The notes: a model not told the origin generated them from the sequence alone. Shown: positions 17,818 to 27,257, counted from the stretch's first letter. The stretch is DNA of 64,000 nt from Candidatus Woesearchaeota archaeon CG10_big_fil_rev_8_21_14_0_10_44_13 (GCA_002762985.1 PCXZ01000016.1:42088-106087); one strand, 5' to 3'. Made by a program: numbers and translations.

Positions 17818-17864
17818 AAATGGGTTCTATCTGCTTTTGATAGAGGCTTATATATCAGTTTAAT

Positions 17865-18068
17865 ATGACACAAAAAAAGACAAGCGCACGAAAAGAGCCT
17901 ATACCTAAGGAATTATACGACGTTCTGGCATGTCCTATGTGCAAGTCAGATGTAAGGTATAACGAGGCAAAAACAGCCCTGATATGCGTCAAATGCGGCA
18001 ATAGATACCCTATCAAGGAAGGGATACCTGTGATGCTGCCGCCCGTCTGTTCTTCTGTCAATTCTTAG
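17865..18068 (+). CDS. Trm112-like zinc-binding protein
   Basis: The protein has 67 residues. Two CxxC pairs (Cys23/Cys26 in LACPMCKSD and Cys41/Cys44 in ICVKCGNRYPI) followed by KEGIPVMLP match the Trm112/YcaR-type fold (PF03966). In archaea and eukaryotes Trm112 is the activating partner of several methyltransferases that modify tRNA and translation factors. In bacteria, homologous YcaR-type proteins are small zinc proteins of unclear role. The length and the IPVMLP end fit this family. It is the lone plus-strand gene between tfb (divergent) and the Mg ATPase (convergent). No methyltransferase partner is adjacent. Confidence 0.75.
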   Translation: MTQKKTSARKEPIPKELYDVLACPMCKSDVRYNEAKTALICVKCGNRYPIKEGIPVMLPPVCSSVNS

Positions 18069-18131
18069 GTCTGCCAGGCATTACTGCCAGATATCTCTGT
18101 CGGATATCAGAAGCCATGGCCTGGTCATAGC

Positions 18132-20678
18132 TTAAAAATCATATCTCTTATAGAACAATCTCTTAGCTGCCTCTACACAGATAAGGTATACTGCCACAAT
18201 GCCCGCTATGCTCAGGAGCACATAAGCTGGGAGCGGGACAAAACCGAAGAATTTTCCAAAGGGAGTGTAAGGCAATACCCACCCCAATGCAACGCACAAT
18301 ATGCTGCTTATGATAAGGGACTTGCTTGCTGTGCTCTGGAAAAAAGGCATCTTCTTGGTCCTTATGACCTGGATCACCAATGTCTGCGTCGCCAATGATT
18401 CTATGAACCATCCTGTCTGGAATGCCCCTGCAGGAAGGTGGAACAGCCAGAACAACGCGAAAAAAGTCAGGAAATCGAATATCGAGCTCACAGGCCCGAG
18501 GAATATCATGAATCTCTTTATGAACTTCATGTTCCATCTCTTGGGCTTTCTTATGAATTCATCATCCACATTGTCATTAGGGATGGTTATCTGCGAGAAA
18601 TCATAGATGAAATTATTCAGCAGTATCTGGGCAGGCAGCATCGGCAGGAAAGGAAGCACCAATATCGCCCCTGCTACGCTGAACATGTTGCCGAAATTCG
18701 AGCTCAGCCCCATCATCACATATTTCATCGTATTGCCGAAAGTCTTTCTCCCCTCAAGTATCCCTTCTCCCAGGACTTTCAGGCTTTTTTGCGTCAGGAC
18801 TATGTGCGCAGATTCTTTTGCGACATCAACGCCGCTGTTCACAGATATGCCTATGTCCGCTGTCCTCATAGAGGGAGCATCGTTTATTCCGTCGCCCAAG
18901 AATCCGACAACGTGGCCGTTTGATTTCAGGGCATGTATGATCCTGTTCTTCTCATCAGGGGAGAATCTCGCGAAGATCGTCGTATTCTCGACCTTCACCT
19001 TGAGCGCGTCATCAGTGATATGCGAGATCTCATTCCCGAGGAGGATCCCCTTGATTGGTATCCTCAGGTCATCGCATATCTTCTTTGTTACAAGCTCATT
19101 GTCCCCCGTTATTATCTTCACATCGACGCCTATGCTCTTAAGGTATTGGATCATCTCTCCTGCATCCTCTTTCGGCGGATCAAGGAAGGACATGAACCCG
19201 AGCATCATCATGTCCTTCTCATCATATTTTGTATATGATCTCTCGTGGGCGACTTCTTTCACAGCAACGCCCAGCACCCTGTAACCCTGCATGCTAAGAT
19301 CATGGTAAAGTCTTGTTATCTCCTCTTTGGATTTTTGTGTGAGAGACACCTTCTTGCCCTTCAGCTTATAGTATCTGCAGGAGAGGAATATGCTCTCTGG
19401 CGCGCCTTTTGTGATGAGATACCTCTTATTGGGCCTGCCTGCCTTTTCCACGACAACACTCATCTTCTTCCTTACGAAATCGAAAGGGATCTCGTCGATC
19501 TTCCTGTAGCCTTCTGCGCTTATGTGCTTGAATTCCATCACTGCTTCATCAAGGGGATTCTTTATCCCTGTCTGGTTTGAGCTGTTAAGGTAAGCGAAAG
19601 AGAGGACCTCTTCGGACTGCCTGCCCGAGATATCAGTGTATCTCACAAGCTTTATCCTGTCCTCTGTCAGGGTTCCCGTCTTATCAGTGCATAATATGTC
19701 CATGCTGCCGAAATTGTTGATCGAAGAAAGTTTTTTTACGATGACCCCTTTCTTGGCCATGTTCATCGAGCCCTTGGCCATCGTTACGGACATTATCATG
19801 GGAAGGAGCTCTGGAGTCAACCCCACTGCGACAGCAAGGGCGAACATGAATGACTGCAGGACATTGTGCTTGACTATGGAATTGAAGAGGAATATGAAAA
19901 GGACGAGGAATATTATCGCTTTCATTATCAGGCTGCCGAAGCTCGCTATCCCCCTGTCGAATTCTGTCTGTTCAGGGGCGGCAGAGAGCTTTGCAGCTAT
20001 GCCCCCGAACTGGGTGTGCTTGCCTGTTTTTACCACAACTGCTGTAGCAGAGCCGCTTACTACGTTCGTCCCCATGAAGACGATGTTCCTCAGCTCGGTC
20101 ACTGACATGTTTTCAGCGGCAATCCTTGCATTCGTCTTCTCGCTAGGGAAAGATTCGCCCGTAAGCGCAGACTGGTTGACGAAGAAATCCTTTTCAGAGA
20201 TTATGCGCGCATCTGCAGGGACAAGGCTTCCTGCGCTCAGGAAGATGATATCTCCTTCGCAAAGCTCTGCATAGCCTATCTCTTTCTTGGCACCATCCCT
20301 CATCACATTGACCCTTGTCTTTACCCCTTCTTTCAGCTTTTCAGCTGCTTTGTGAGCAGTATGTTCCAGGAAGAAATCCATCATGACGCTGAGGATTATT
20401 ATGACCCCTATTATCGCGGCATCGACTATCTCATCAAAGAAAGCAGACACTATGGAAGCTATCAGGAGGATCAGGATAAGCGGGCTCTTGAAATGAGAGA
20501 GGAATTCGAGGATTATGTGGAGTTCTTTTCTCTCTGCTATCTGGTTTTGGCCGTATAGGGAAAGCCTTCTCTCTGCTTCCCCTGTCGAAAGGCCCTGCAG
20601 GCTGCTGCCGAGCTCTTCCATTACCTCTTTTTCCTCAAGGCCTGCATAACCTGCCAGGCTCTTGTCCTTATATGGCAT
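18132..20678 (-). CDS. mgtA: Magnesium-translocating P-type ATPase
   Basis: The protein has 848 residues, close to the MgtA/MgtB family's usual ~860-900. The order is N-terminal cytoplasmic region (EKEVMEELGSSLQGLSTGEAERR), first membrane pair, actuator domain with TGES, phosphorylation motif DKTGTLT near residue 332, then the hinge GDGINDAPSM. The C-terminal membrane segments carry family-specific words (FQTGWFIESLATQTLVI, FFQSTASKSL, PNDNVDDEF). P3B-type pumps import Mg2+. A TATA box (CTATATAAAC on the minus strand, ~20703-20711) lies about 25-30 bases before the ATG, so the mRNA is probably leaderless. No Mg-sensing leader is evident. Very secure family call. Confidence 0.96.
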   Translation of the reverse strand: MPYKDKSLAGYAGLEEKEVMEELGSSLQGLSTGEAERRLSLYGQNQIAERKELHIILEFLSHFKSPLILILLIASIVSAFFDEIVDAAIIGVIIILSVMMDFFLEHTAHKAAEKLKEGVKTRVNVMRDGAKKEIGYAELCEGDIIFLSAGSLVPADARIISEKDFFVNQSALTGESFPSEKTNARIAAENMSVTELRNIVFMGTNVVSGSATAVVVKTGKHTQFGGIAAKLSAAPEQTEFDRGIASFGSLIMKAIIFLVLFIFLFNSIVKHNVLQSFMFALAVAVGLTPELLPMIMSVTMAKGSMNMAKKGVIVKKLSSINNFGSMDILCTDKTGTLTEDRIKLVRYTDISGRQSEEVLSFAYLNSSNQTGIKNPLDEAVMEFKHISAEGYRKIDEIPFDFVRKKMSVVVEKAGRPNKRYLITKGAPESIFLSCRYYKLKGKKVSLTQKSKEEITRLYHDLSMQGYRVLGVAVKEVAHERSYTKYDEKDMMMLGFMSFLDPPKEDAGEMIQYLKSIGVDVKIITGDNELVTKKICDDLRIPIKGILLGNEISHITDDALKVKVENTTIFARFSPDEKNRIIHALKSNGHVVGFLGDGINDAPSMRTADIGISVNSGVDVAKESAHIVLTQKSLKVLGEGILEGRKTFGNTMKYVMMGLSSNFGNMFSVAGAILVLPFLPMLPAQILLNNFIYDFSQITIPNDNVDDEFIRKPKRWNMKFIKRFMIFLGPVSSIFDFLTFFALFWLFHLPAGAFQTGWFIESLATQTLVIQVIRTKKMPFFQSTASKSLIISSILCVALGWVLPYTPFGKFFGFVPLPAYVLLSIAGIVAVYLICVEAAKRLFYKRYDF

Positions 20679-20795
20679 CTGAAGAAGTTTTAGCCATAAG
20701 AGTTTATATAGTTTGTGAAATGGATATGCGGCTTAATATGCACAATCGCTAAAAAAAGAATAATAAAAAATAATAAAAAAAATGAAAGAATCAAT

Positions 20796-21185
20796 TCATT
20801 TGCCCCAGGCCAATATGCCCATGATGACCAGGTTCACTATCGGGACTATGAGCAATATCGCCCACCATCCTGGCTTGCCTAGTTTCTCTGCAATCATCCA
20901 CCATATATATATGAAGAATGCCATCATTGCTATCCCGCCTATCACTGGTATCAGTCCTGCAATCAGGATCAGAAGCCAAACGGCCGGAAGATTCACGATC
21001 TTCAGCATCAGATACACGTTCAATATGGGTATGAATGCATACCACCCTTCTTTAGTCTTTGTCTTCTTAGCTATGGCCATCAATGCCAATGCAGCATAGA
21101 TATAGAGCGCTAATCCTACCAACATGAACAAAAGAAAGAACGCACCTATCAATGCCAGAACTCCGCCATCCATCATTCCTGCCAT
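20796..21185 (-). CDS. DUF5684-like small membrane protein
   Basis: ATG 21185 gives 129 residues and is preceded by a very strong ribosome-binding site, AAGGAGGTG, five bases upstream; the ORF track's TTG three bases earlier is unnecessary. Four hydrophobic segments are visible (VLALIGAFFLLFMLVGLALYIYAALALMAIA, AVWLLILIAGLIPVIGGIAMMAFFIYIWWMIAE, WWAILLIVPIVNLVIMGILAW). Paired motifs KEGWYAFIPILNVYLMLKI and KPGWWAILLIVPIVN are typical of DUF5684 proteins, which are often mis-named signal peptidase. Role unknown. It stands alone upstream of the Mg ATPase on the same strand, with a ~117-base gap. Confidence 0.8.
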   Translation of the reverse strand: MAGMMDGGVLALIGAFFLLFMLVGLALYIYAALALMAIAKKTKTKEGWYAFIPILNVYLMLKIVNLPAVWLLILIAGLIPVIGGIAMMAFFIYIWWMIAEKLGKPGWWAILLIVPIVNLVIMGILAWGK

Positions 21186-21263
21186 CAAACACCTCCTTAG
21201 AGAAACTTAAAGCAGGATTTCTTTTTAAATTTTGCTGAAATGGGGTCAGTCAACTATTGTATT

Positions 21264-21426
21264 AAGGCCGGTAAAGATAATTCCGACTAAAGTCGAAATT
21301 ATCAGACTTGCCTCGACAAGCTCGGCAAGCACCACCCAGCGCAGTATACAATTCTCTTTGATAAGCAAATAAATCTGACGCCCATTAAGTTATCATATCG
21401 GTACGGAGCGTGGTGCTGGCCTTACC
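21264..21426. repeat. Large imperfect palindrome with internal hairpins
   Basis: TAAGGCC near the left end and AGCACCAC (~21333-21340) together are the reverse complement of GTGGTGCTGGCCTTA near the right end. Between the two left arms lie a 13-bp hairpin (GATAATTCCGACT/AGTCGAAATTATC, one mismatch) and CTTGCC/GGCAAG. The result is a three-way-junction-like fold. No coding potential was seen. It abuts the inverted-repeat element at 21428. Confidence 0.55.
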
Positions 21427-21427
21427 C

Positions 21428-21618
21428 GAAAGCCGCTACTGCAAACGGAAAATCTGCTGATTTTCCTAGTTCCAAAAACTGCGTTTTTGGAACCTCCGTA
21501 ATTATGTTTAACCGCTTCTTCGTCAGATTTGTCAAAATCAGAAATCGCCTTGCGGATTTCTGACATATTTGTAATTCTCTGTTTAGAACTTGGACTCCGC
21601 TAGGCAGTAGCGGCTTTC
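21428..21618. repeat. 191-bp element with 15-bp terminal inverted repeats
   Basis: GAAAGCCGCTACTGC (21428-21442) and GCAGTAGCGGCTTTC (21604-21618) are perfect reverse complements. The interior carries three hairpins: GGAAAATC-TGCT-GATTTTCC, GTTCCAAAAA-CTGCG-TTTTTGGAAC and TCAGAAATC...GATTTCTGA. The first, with its following TAGTT, resembles the hairpin array of repeat copies A and B. It is MITE-like in form, but no target-site duplication or transposase was identified. A 66-aa ORF through it is not supported. Together with 21264-21426 it accounts for most of this 446-base gap. Confidence 0.72.
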
Positions 21619-21631
21619 TCACTTAAGTTTA

Positions 21632-22375
21632 CTATCTCCTGAAATGCGTCCTTTGGACCTTTCCCGAAACAACATCATGCAGGGAATAGCCTATATTGCT
21701 TATCACCATCTCGATTCCGGACTGCATGAGCATCTTCGCCGCATCAAGCTTTGTCTGAAACCCCCCTGTTCCGTCGTTGGATACCCCATTGCACATCCTG
21801 TAAAGCTCATCATTGACTTCATTTATCTCAGTTATCAATCCACCTTTCTTGTCCTTCATCCCGTCATATTTTCCGAGTATCACAAGCCTTTGCGCAGATA
21901 TGTATCTTGCAATGGTCGATGCAAGCGTGTCATTGTCTTTCCTTAATTCTTCAAAATCAACCCCATCATTATAGTTGATGAGCGTGACAATGCTCTGCTG
22001 CACGTCATCCAGTATCCTTTCCCTCACATGATGTTCCTGCTCTACATCTTTCTTTGTGACAAGAAGCTGCGAGACAGTGTATATCCCCTCAAATGCATCA
22101 GTATAGAATCTCACGAGCTCTGGCTGGCCTATGCATGCATACCTCTGCAGCGCAATGGACTCGATATCATCATTTGCCCGTGTTTCAAAGCACTTATGCT
22201 TGCCTAGGGCTATGGCGCCGGATACCACAAGTATGGTCCTTGTCCCTTCTTCACCCATCTCCTGGATCTCTCTTGCGCGCTTCCTTATTGTCTCATAATC
22301 CAGGCCGCTCATGCCAAAGATGCATTTAGAGCCGATCTTTATGACTTGGATCCGGGACGAGTCTGCATTGTTCAT
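21632..22375 (-). CDS. Amino acid kinase family protein, glutamate 5-kinase-like
   Basis: The protein has 247 residues. The N-terminus IQVIKIGSKCIFG and ILVVSGAIALGKHK fit the kinase's glycine-rich substrate/phosphate loops. NYNDGVDFEELRKDNDTLASTIARYISAQRLVILGKYDGM and NDGTGGFQTKLDAAKMLMQSGIEMVISN match the nucleotide-binding half of glutamate 5-kinases (usual ...DND.L...A and GTGGM.TK.AAA). There is no PUA domain. The family makes gamma-glutamyl phosphate for proline synthesis, but no proA is nearby and several residues differ from canonical enzymes, so another acyl-phosphate kinase activity is possible. A TATA box (ATTTATAAAT, 22398-22407) about 27 bases before the ATG implies a leaderless transcript. 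Confidence 0.8.
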   Translation of the reverse strand: MNNADSSRIQVIKIGSKCIFGMSGLDYETIRKRAREIQEMGEEGTRTILVVSGAIALGKHKCFETRANDDIESIALQRYACIGQPELVRFYTDAFEGIYTVSQLLVTKKDVEQEHHVRERILDDVQQSIVTLINYNDGVDFEELRKDNDTLASTIARYISAQRLVILGKYDGMKDKKGGLITEINEVNDELYRMCNGVSNDGTGGFQTKLDAAKMLMQSGIEMVISNIGYSLHDVVSGKVQRTHFRR

Positions 22376-22494
22376 ATATGAAAGAAACAGCTTTTGATTT
22401 ATAAATTTTACTATTATTTAGTGGTTATAACTTTAGGATTATGACCTAGCAATAGACCTGGCATGACAAAAAAATAACCTCATAAAAAAAGAGA

Positions 22495-22776
22495 TCAGAT
22501 CACATCACTCACTTTCTCGTATTTCTTCTCTTCCTCAGGAGTGAGCCTTGCGAATATCTCGCCGCAGTCATTGCAGACTATGTTGTCATCCTTCGGGACA
22601 TAGACCACATTGTCAGAGCCGCATGCAGGGCATTTCCTGATATGAGAAAGATCTTTTACTGCCGATTTGCCTGATCTTTTGGAACTGGCCTTTGCCGCAT
22701 GCTTCACTTTCTTCGGTTTTCCCGCTTTGCCTGCTTTTTTCACGACCTTCTTTTTTGATTTTTTTGCTTTTGCCAT
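22495..22776 (-). CDS. Lys-rich zinc ribbon protein
   Basis: The ORF begins at 22851, but MAKAKKSKKK at 22776 is the better start: a TATA box (CTTTATATATT on the minus strand, ~22797-22806) lies at leaderless spacing. The 93-residue product has a ~45-residue basic tail (AKAKKSKKKVVKKAGKAG) and a zinc ribbon with Cys49, Cys52, Cys68 and Cys71 (KCPACGSDNVVYVPKDDNIVCNDCGEIF), then an acidic end. The ribbon resembles TFIIB/TFS-type ribbons. A nucleic-acid-binding role is likely from charge and fold. No specific family was recognised. It is divergent from the lipoprotein gene, whose start is 96 bases away. Confidence 0.78.
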   Translation of the reverse strand: MAKAKKSKKKVVKKAGKAGKPKKVKHAAKASSKRSGKSAVKDLSHIRKCPACGSDNVVYVPKDDNIVCNDCGEIFARLTPEEEKKYEKVSDVI

Positions 22777-22871
22777 GGCAGAATGTATAGCGGGAAAATA
22801 TATAAAGCTTGCTATTTGTGCGGGATACACAAAAGAAATATTCTTAAACAAAAGAATCTAAGCCATAATCA

Positions 22872-23561
22872 ATGAAGTCAAAAATCGGCTTTTTGGTATC
22901 GGCACTTATGGTTCTTGGCATTGTTTTTATAGCCGGCTGCACACAGCAATCGCCTCAAAATGCCGCTCAGAGCGCTCCTTCAGATCAAGGAAGGCCCCCT
23001 ACAGTTTCAGAACAATGCCCTTCTCAGTATGACGGCACTTATCAGGGGATATTCACTTACAATTATAAGACTCCTATCAAGGATGCAAACGGACGCACCA
23101 TAGATTATAAGGTTGAAACATCAGGCGTGCGCCTTTCAGTCACCCTTGAATGCGACCTGGTTTATGAAGAAGGGGTATTGCTTAAGGTGACCCATGTTAT
23201 CGCCAGCCATCCTGATTTCGGATGCCAGGTCGGAGGATGCACTCCTTTGCAGAATCCTCCAAGCAATGCTTTTTTGCCGCTTGAAGGCACATCTCCTGGC
23301 GCGTCTTCTGCCTCAGCTATGGGGCTTTTTATCGCTTTCCCGAATGGCTATCAACTGTTTACAAATGGTCAACCAGGCGCATTGTATGTCAGCATGGGCG
23401 GGCAGGTATTATCAAACAGCCTTGATCCATCGATACAAGGATATTCTTATTCTGTCTTGTCTACTGACGGACCATCATCATTCCCATCAGAAGTCAGGGA
23501 TAAAGACGGGACATACATGAATGATTTTGCCAAGAGCTGGACACTCAGCAAGACCACTTAA
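22872..23561 (+). CDS. Secreted lipoprotein of unknown function
   Basis: The protein has 229 residues. The N-terminus is a lipoprotein signal: Lys residues, hydrophobic core (GFLVSALMVLGIVF) and lipobox IAGC with Cys ~23. A short Gln/Pro/Ser-rich linker (TQQSPQNAAQSAPSDQGRPP) leads to a single globular domain of ~170 residues with four Cys in two clusters (SEQCPSQYDG, LECDLVY, GCQVGGC), which may form disulfides. No family was recognised. It would sit on the outer face of the cytoplasmic membrane. The start is supported by the signal and by the TATA-like TATTCTTAAAC upstream. It converges with the TrmB-like regulator gene, 7 bases apart. Confidence 0.75.
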   Translation: MKSKIGFLVSALMVLGIVFIAGCTQQSPQNAAQSAPSDQGRPPTVSEQCPSQYDGTYQGIFTYNYKTPIKDANGRTIDYKVETSGVRLSVTLECDLVYEEGVLLKVTHVIASHPDFGCQVGGCTPLQNPPSNAFLPLEGTSPGASSASAMGLFIAFPNGYQLFTNGQPGALYVSMGGQVLSNSLDPSIQGYSYSVLSTDGPSSFPSEVRDKDGTYMNDFAKSWTLSKTT

Positions 23562-23568
23562 AAGAACG

Positions 23569-24336
23569 TCATTTTACAGTTCGGATATATTTTTCAATAG
23601 GCTCAGAGTTCTTCCACATATTCATGAAATGATTCCTCAGCATCTGGCTGAATGCCTTGCTCTCTGTCCATAAGGTTATGTAATCCTCATCTTTCTGCAC
23701 CTCTGGCCTGCCTATCGTGAGCCTTGCGCTTGTGCCGTCGAAAACAGCGATCCTCGGCAATAAAGGACCGAACATCTTCTGATTGAAAACCCTTATCTCT
23801 GCGCCTGTCTTCAGCCATGCATTGTATGAGCTTATTTTCTTCTTCTCAAAAGTGCATATCAATCTTATCTTGATGCCCCTGTCAACAGCAGCTTTCATGG
23901 ACCTTATGTTCCTGTACATAACCCTTGAAAGCTTGTTGCAGCCGATTATCTCCTTCTGCACCTTTGCGTTCTCTGCAGCAAGCTTTTCCACTATTGCCTT
24001 TTTTCCCTTCATCACCCAGAACAGGTCCCTGAATTCCTTCACCCTTGGCTGTTCGATGAGCTTTATCAGGGAATTGACTGAATTGCTCAGCTCAAGGACG
24101 TCTTCTTTTATCAACTCAGGATTGGTTATCTTGTATTTTCTCGGCGAGACAGGCAGCGATGCAACCTTGTTCTTCTCTTCCAATTTTTGCAAGGTTTCAT
24201 ACGCCTTGTTCCTCGGCAGCTTGCTTTCCATCACAACTTCCTTCACTGTGCTCGGGCCCAGTCTTGCCAGTGACAGATAAGCCCTTGCTTCGTACTCAGT
24301 GAGCCCTATCCTCCTCAATAGCTTAAGCGGGTCCAT
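23569..24336 (-). CDS. TrmB-like transcriptional regulator
   Basis: ATG 24336 (MDPLKLLRRIGLTEYEARAYL) gives 255 residues and is leaderless with respect to the TATA-like TTTTTATAG at ~24358-24366; the ORF start four codons upstream is less likely. The N-terminal ~70 residues are the winged HTH of the TrmB family (GLTEYEARAYLSLARLGPSTVKEVV...LPRNKAYETLQKLEEK). A coiled-coil segment follows, then a C-terminal phospholipase-D-like sensor domain (~95-255; RNIRSMKAAVDRGIKIRLICTF). TrmB proteins control sugar or other metabolic genes; no transport operon is adjacent, so the target is unknown. It is divergent from the HIT-like gene, with an 83-base gap, which it may regulate. Confidence 0.87.
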   Translation of the reverse strand: MDPLKLLRRIGLTEYEARAYLSLARLGPSTVKEVVMESKLPRNKAYETLQKLEEKNKVASLPVSPRKYKITNPELIKEDVLELSNSVNSLIKLIEQPRVKEFRDLFWVMKGKKAIVEKLAAENAKVQKEIIGCNKLSRVMYRNIRSMKAAVDRGIKIRLICTFEKKKISSYNAWLKTGAEIRVFNQKMFGPLLPRIAVFDGTSARLTIGRPEVQKDEDYITLWTESKAFSQMLRNHFMNMWKNSEPIEKYIRTVK

Positions 24337-24419
24337 AGCAGGCAGCAATCCGCTTAACTATAAAAACCTTTCCTAAAACCGTACTTTTTGTCCCTTTTGG
24401 AGTAACAGAAGGTTATATT

Positions 24420-25067
24420 ATGCTCTCTCTTAAAGACTTTATGGGGGACTGTCCTTATTGCGGGGAATTTGAGAAAGGAACTTTTCAGCTTAATGGCGGG
24501 GATTTTGGGAGCAGGATGCTTCTTGAATCAGAGAATTTCCTTGTTTTCCCTACATTGGGCCAGATTGTTGAAGGCTATCTCCTTATTGCATCTAAAAAAC
24601 ATTATATCGGGATAGGGGAAGTGCCTTCTGGATTTTATCCAGAGCTTGAAGAAGTCCAGAAAACAGTAAAAAACGTTCTCACAGAAAACTACTCTGCCCC
24701 ATTGTTCTTCGAGCACGGCCCGACCTCAGAAACAAGAAAAGGCGGCTGCTGCATCGAGCATGCGCACATGCATGCTGTGCCTGTCAGGATAGATATATTG
24801 GATGATATTAAGCAGCATTTTGAATGCAGGAGGATAAGCTCACTTAGTGAACTGAAAGAAAATTATGCTAGAGGGATGTCATATCTTTTCCTTGAGACAG
24901 GTTCAGGCGAGAGATATGTCTTCGATGTGCCGGAAGTCTTCCCTTCCCAATATATCCGGCAGCTCATAGCAGTGAAGCTCGGGAAGCCTGAAAGATGGGA
25001 CTGGAGGACATGCTGGGGCCTTGATGAGATGGTGAGGACGATTGATAAGTTGAAGGAGAAATTTTGA
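24420..25067 (+). CDS. HIT-superfamily protein
   Basis: The protein has 215 residues. The histidine triad is HAHMH at 114-118 followed by hydrophobic AVPV (CIEHAHMHAVPV). Before it come the family's usual VFPTLGQIVEGYLLIASKKHYIGI strand pair and an N-terminal CxxC (DCPYCGE), which commonly binds zinc in HIT proteins. The C-terminal ~90 residues (YLFLETGSGERYVFDVPEVFPSQYIRQLIAVKLG) resemble the CwfJ-like/GalT-like extension. HIT enzymes hydrolyse or transfer nucleotide phosphoramidate or phosphoanhydride groups; the exact substrate is unknown. GAAGGTTAT upstream serves as RBS. It is divergent from the TrmB-like gene. Confidence 0.82.
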   Translation: MLSLKDFMGDCPYCGEFEKGTFQLNGGDFGSRMLLESENFLVFPTLGQIVEGYLLIASKKHYIGIGEVPSGFYPELEEVQKTVKNVLTENYSAPLFFEHGPTSETRKGGCCIEHAHMHAVPVRIDILDDIKQHFECRRISSLSELKENYARGMSYLFLETGSGERYVFDVPEVFPSQYIRQLIAVKLGKPERWDWRTCWGLDEMVRTIDKLKEKF

Positions 25068-25111
25068 TTTTGTGCTTTTTTTGTTTTTATAATTTGTTTT
25101 GTTTTTTCATC

Positions 25112-25305
25112 AAAAAATACCCCTCCCAAAATTTATGCAGACTCGCAATCCCACCCTTTGCGCCAAATGTGCTCAGAAGTTTCATCTGTGGGCACAGCGT
25201 TTTTAATAGCGGGGAGTTGACCAGAGCTCAGTTGTGAGGGCATGAGCCATATCAAGTGGTTGTGCTGTGGAGGCGAATGGATTGAAGAGTTAGGTGCAAA
25301 AAAGT
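25112..25305 (-). repeat. Dispersed intergenic repeat, copy E
   Basis: Read on the minus strand it starts TTTTTTGCACC, then CAATCCATTCGCCTCCACAG, and ends TTTTGGGAGGGGTATTTTT. It matches copy B along its whole core, including GCTATTAAAA-ACGCTGTGCC and GGGTGGGA. It fills the 300-base gap between the convergent HIT-like and lonB genes. Confidence 0.82.
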
Positions 25306-25367
25306 ATGAATAAAAACATTAATTGCCTAAAAAATAGAAAGACCCTCAATTTTCAAAACAAATTCCC

Positions 25368-27257
25368 TTATTCTCCCTTCCCTATCTTCTTCAATATAGC
25401 CTCTTTCCCTTTCCAGTCCAATGCTTCCTTAAGCACCTCAGAGATGTCATTCACAGGTATTATCTCGATCTTCTTCAGCAATACGGGATCTATCACAATA
25501 TCCTTCATGTTCGATTCAGGCACAATCACCCTCTTCAATCCTGCCTCTATCGCCGCTTCCACTTTTGCAGAGACTCCGCCGATAGGAAGCACGCTGCCCC
25601 TCACAGAAAGGCTTCCAGTCATCGCAGTGTCCTGCCTTACTGGCAATCCTTTCAATGCTGATATTATCGATGTAGCGACAGCGATGGAAGCAGAATCTCC
25701 TTCAACTCCTTCATAAGTCTGCATGAACTGCACGTAAATGTCATATTTCTTGATGTCCTCGCCGAAATATTTCTTGATTATCGCAGAGACATTCTTCACT
25801 GCCTCTTTTGCGATCTCGCCCAGCTTTCCAGTCGCAATGATCTCTTTCTCTTTACCGCCAGGAGTGACCTGGCTCTCGATAGGAAGTATTATCCCCGAGA
25901 ATATTGCGGTCTCTCCGCCCATCACAGCAAGGCCATTGACCCTGCCGACTTTCTTGCCTTCTGTCAATATGACCCTGTACTCTTTCTTCCTGTCGATATA
26001 TTTATCAGCGATCTGCTGCTCAAGAGTCCTTGCTATTTTCTTCGCATTGGCAAAATGTTTCTTATAGACAAGGTCTGATTTATCTTCGAGAGCGATGTCT
26101 CCTGCTGCCCTTATCAGGCCTCCAAGTTCTCTCAATCTGAGCGTAAGATGGCCTTTCCTGTTTGCCCTTTTCTTTGCTTCCTCGATTATCTCATCAACGG
26201 CCTCTTTGGAGAAATGCGGGATTTTCTTGTCTTTCACAACTTCCTGCGCAACAAAGATTGCCAGCTTCATCCTGTTCTCAGGAGTGTCAGGCATAGTTTC
26301 GTCCATATAGACCTCATAGCCATACCCTCTTATCCTTGATCTCAATGCAGGATGCATGTTCTTCAATGTCTCATAGTTTCCTGCGGCAATGAGTATGAAA
26401 TTGCACGGCACTGGCTCTGTCCTCACCATCGCCCCTGCGCTCCTCTCACTCTGCCCGGTTATGGGATATTTCCCTTCCTGCAATGATGTCAGAAGCTCCT
26501 GCTGGGTATGGGGCTGCAATGTGGCTATCTCATCTATGAACAAGACGCCCATATGTGCTTTATGTATCATGCCTGCGACCACTCTCTCATTTGCAGGCGT
26601 TCCCAATCCTCCAGTCTGAAAAGGATCATGAAGCACATCGCCGAGCAATGCTCCCGCATGAGCTCCTGTCGCGTCCATGAACGGAGCCTGTTTCTTCTTG
26701 AAATTATCAACTATAAGCCTCGGCGAAATCACCTTGACACCCATCTTCTTTCCCAGGTTCAGGAAAATCACGAAAGCGCCGAGAAAGATCATCGCGCCAA
26801 GGAAAAATGCAGCGAACATTATTGATGCGCCTGTTGTCCCGAATTCCGCCTTGTACTTCGACAGCACCCACCAAGGGGCTATCATCGCAAGTATGACAAG
26901 AGCGAACATGAGGATGTTCTGGTTCTTGAATACATTGACGTCCTGCAGTTTTGACCTGTTGACCAGATCGCGGCCCTGGCCTGCAGGCACTGTCCTTATA
27001 AGGGGCTGGTTCTCATCATTGGGATTGCTGAATGCCAGTATGTCCACAAGCTTTTCCTTTGGCAGCAGCTCTGCCAATGCAAGGCCCAGCATGGATTTTC
27101 CTGTGCCTGGCTCGCCTATCAGGAGGACGTGCCTCCTCTGGCTGCTTGCTTTCTTTATGACCTCGACAGCAGCTGCCTGGCCTATCACCTGGTCGACTAT
27201 CCTTTCAGGTACCTTGATATCCTTTGTGGATTTGAAATTGAAGGATTTATCGGTCAT
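25368..27257 (-). CDS. lonB: Archaeal membrane-bound ATP-dependent protease LonB
   Basis: The protein has 629 residues, typical of LonB. The AAA+ domain has Walker [10 protein letters not shown] (~47-55). Inserted membrane helices ([18 protein letters not shown] and [23 protein letters not shown], ~120-175) anchor it to the cytoplasmic membrane. Walker B is [10 protein letters not shown]. The C-terminal Lon protease domain carries the catalytic dyad Ser522 (GDSAS) and Lys565 (SAKVEAA). It degrades unfolded and regulatory proteins, using ATP, at the membrane. Several TATA-like stretches (TATTTAAATA, TTTATAAA) lie at ~27325-27355 on the minus strand. No unusual features; assignment is secure. 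Confidence 0.97.
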   Translation of the reverse strand: MTDKSFNFKSTKDIKVPERIVDQVIGQAAAVEVIKKASSQRRHVLLIGEPGTGKSMLGLALAELLPKEKLVDILAFSNPNDENQPLIRTVPAGQGRDLVNRSKLQDVNVFKNQNILMFALVILAMIAPWWVLSKYKAEFGTTGASIMFAAFFLGAMIFLGAFVIFLNLGKKMGVKVISPRLIVDNFKKKQAPFMDATGAHAGALLGDVLHDPFQTGGLGTPANERVVAGMIHKAHMGVLFIDEIATLQPHTQQELLTSLQEGKYPITGQSERSAGAMVRTEPVPCNFILIAAGNYETLKNMHPALRSRIRGYGYEVYMDETMPDTPENRMKLAIFVAQEVVKDKKIPHFSKEAVDEIIEEAKKRANRKGHLTLRLRELGGLIRAAGDIALEDKSDLVYKKHFANAKKIARTLEQQIADKYIDRKKEYRVILTEGKKVGRVNGLAVMGGETAIFSGIILPIESQVTPGGKEKEIIATGKLGEIAKEAVKNVSAIIKKYFGEDIKKYDIYVQFMQTYEGVEGDSASIAVATSIISALKGLPVRQDTAMTGSLSVRGSVLPIGGVSAKVEAAIEAGLKRVIVPESNMKDIVIDPVLLKKIEIIPVNDISEVLKEALDWKGKEAILKKIGKGE

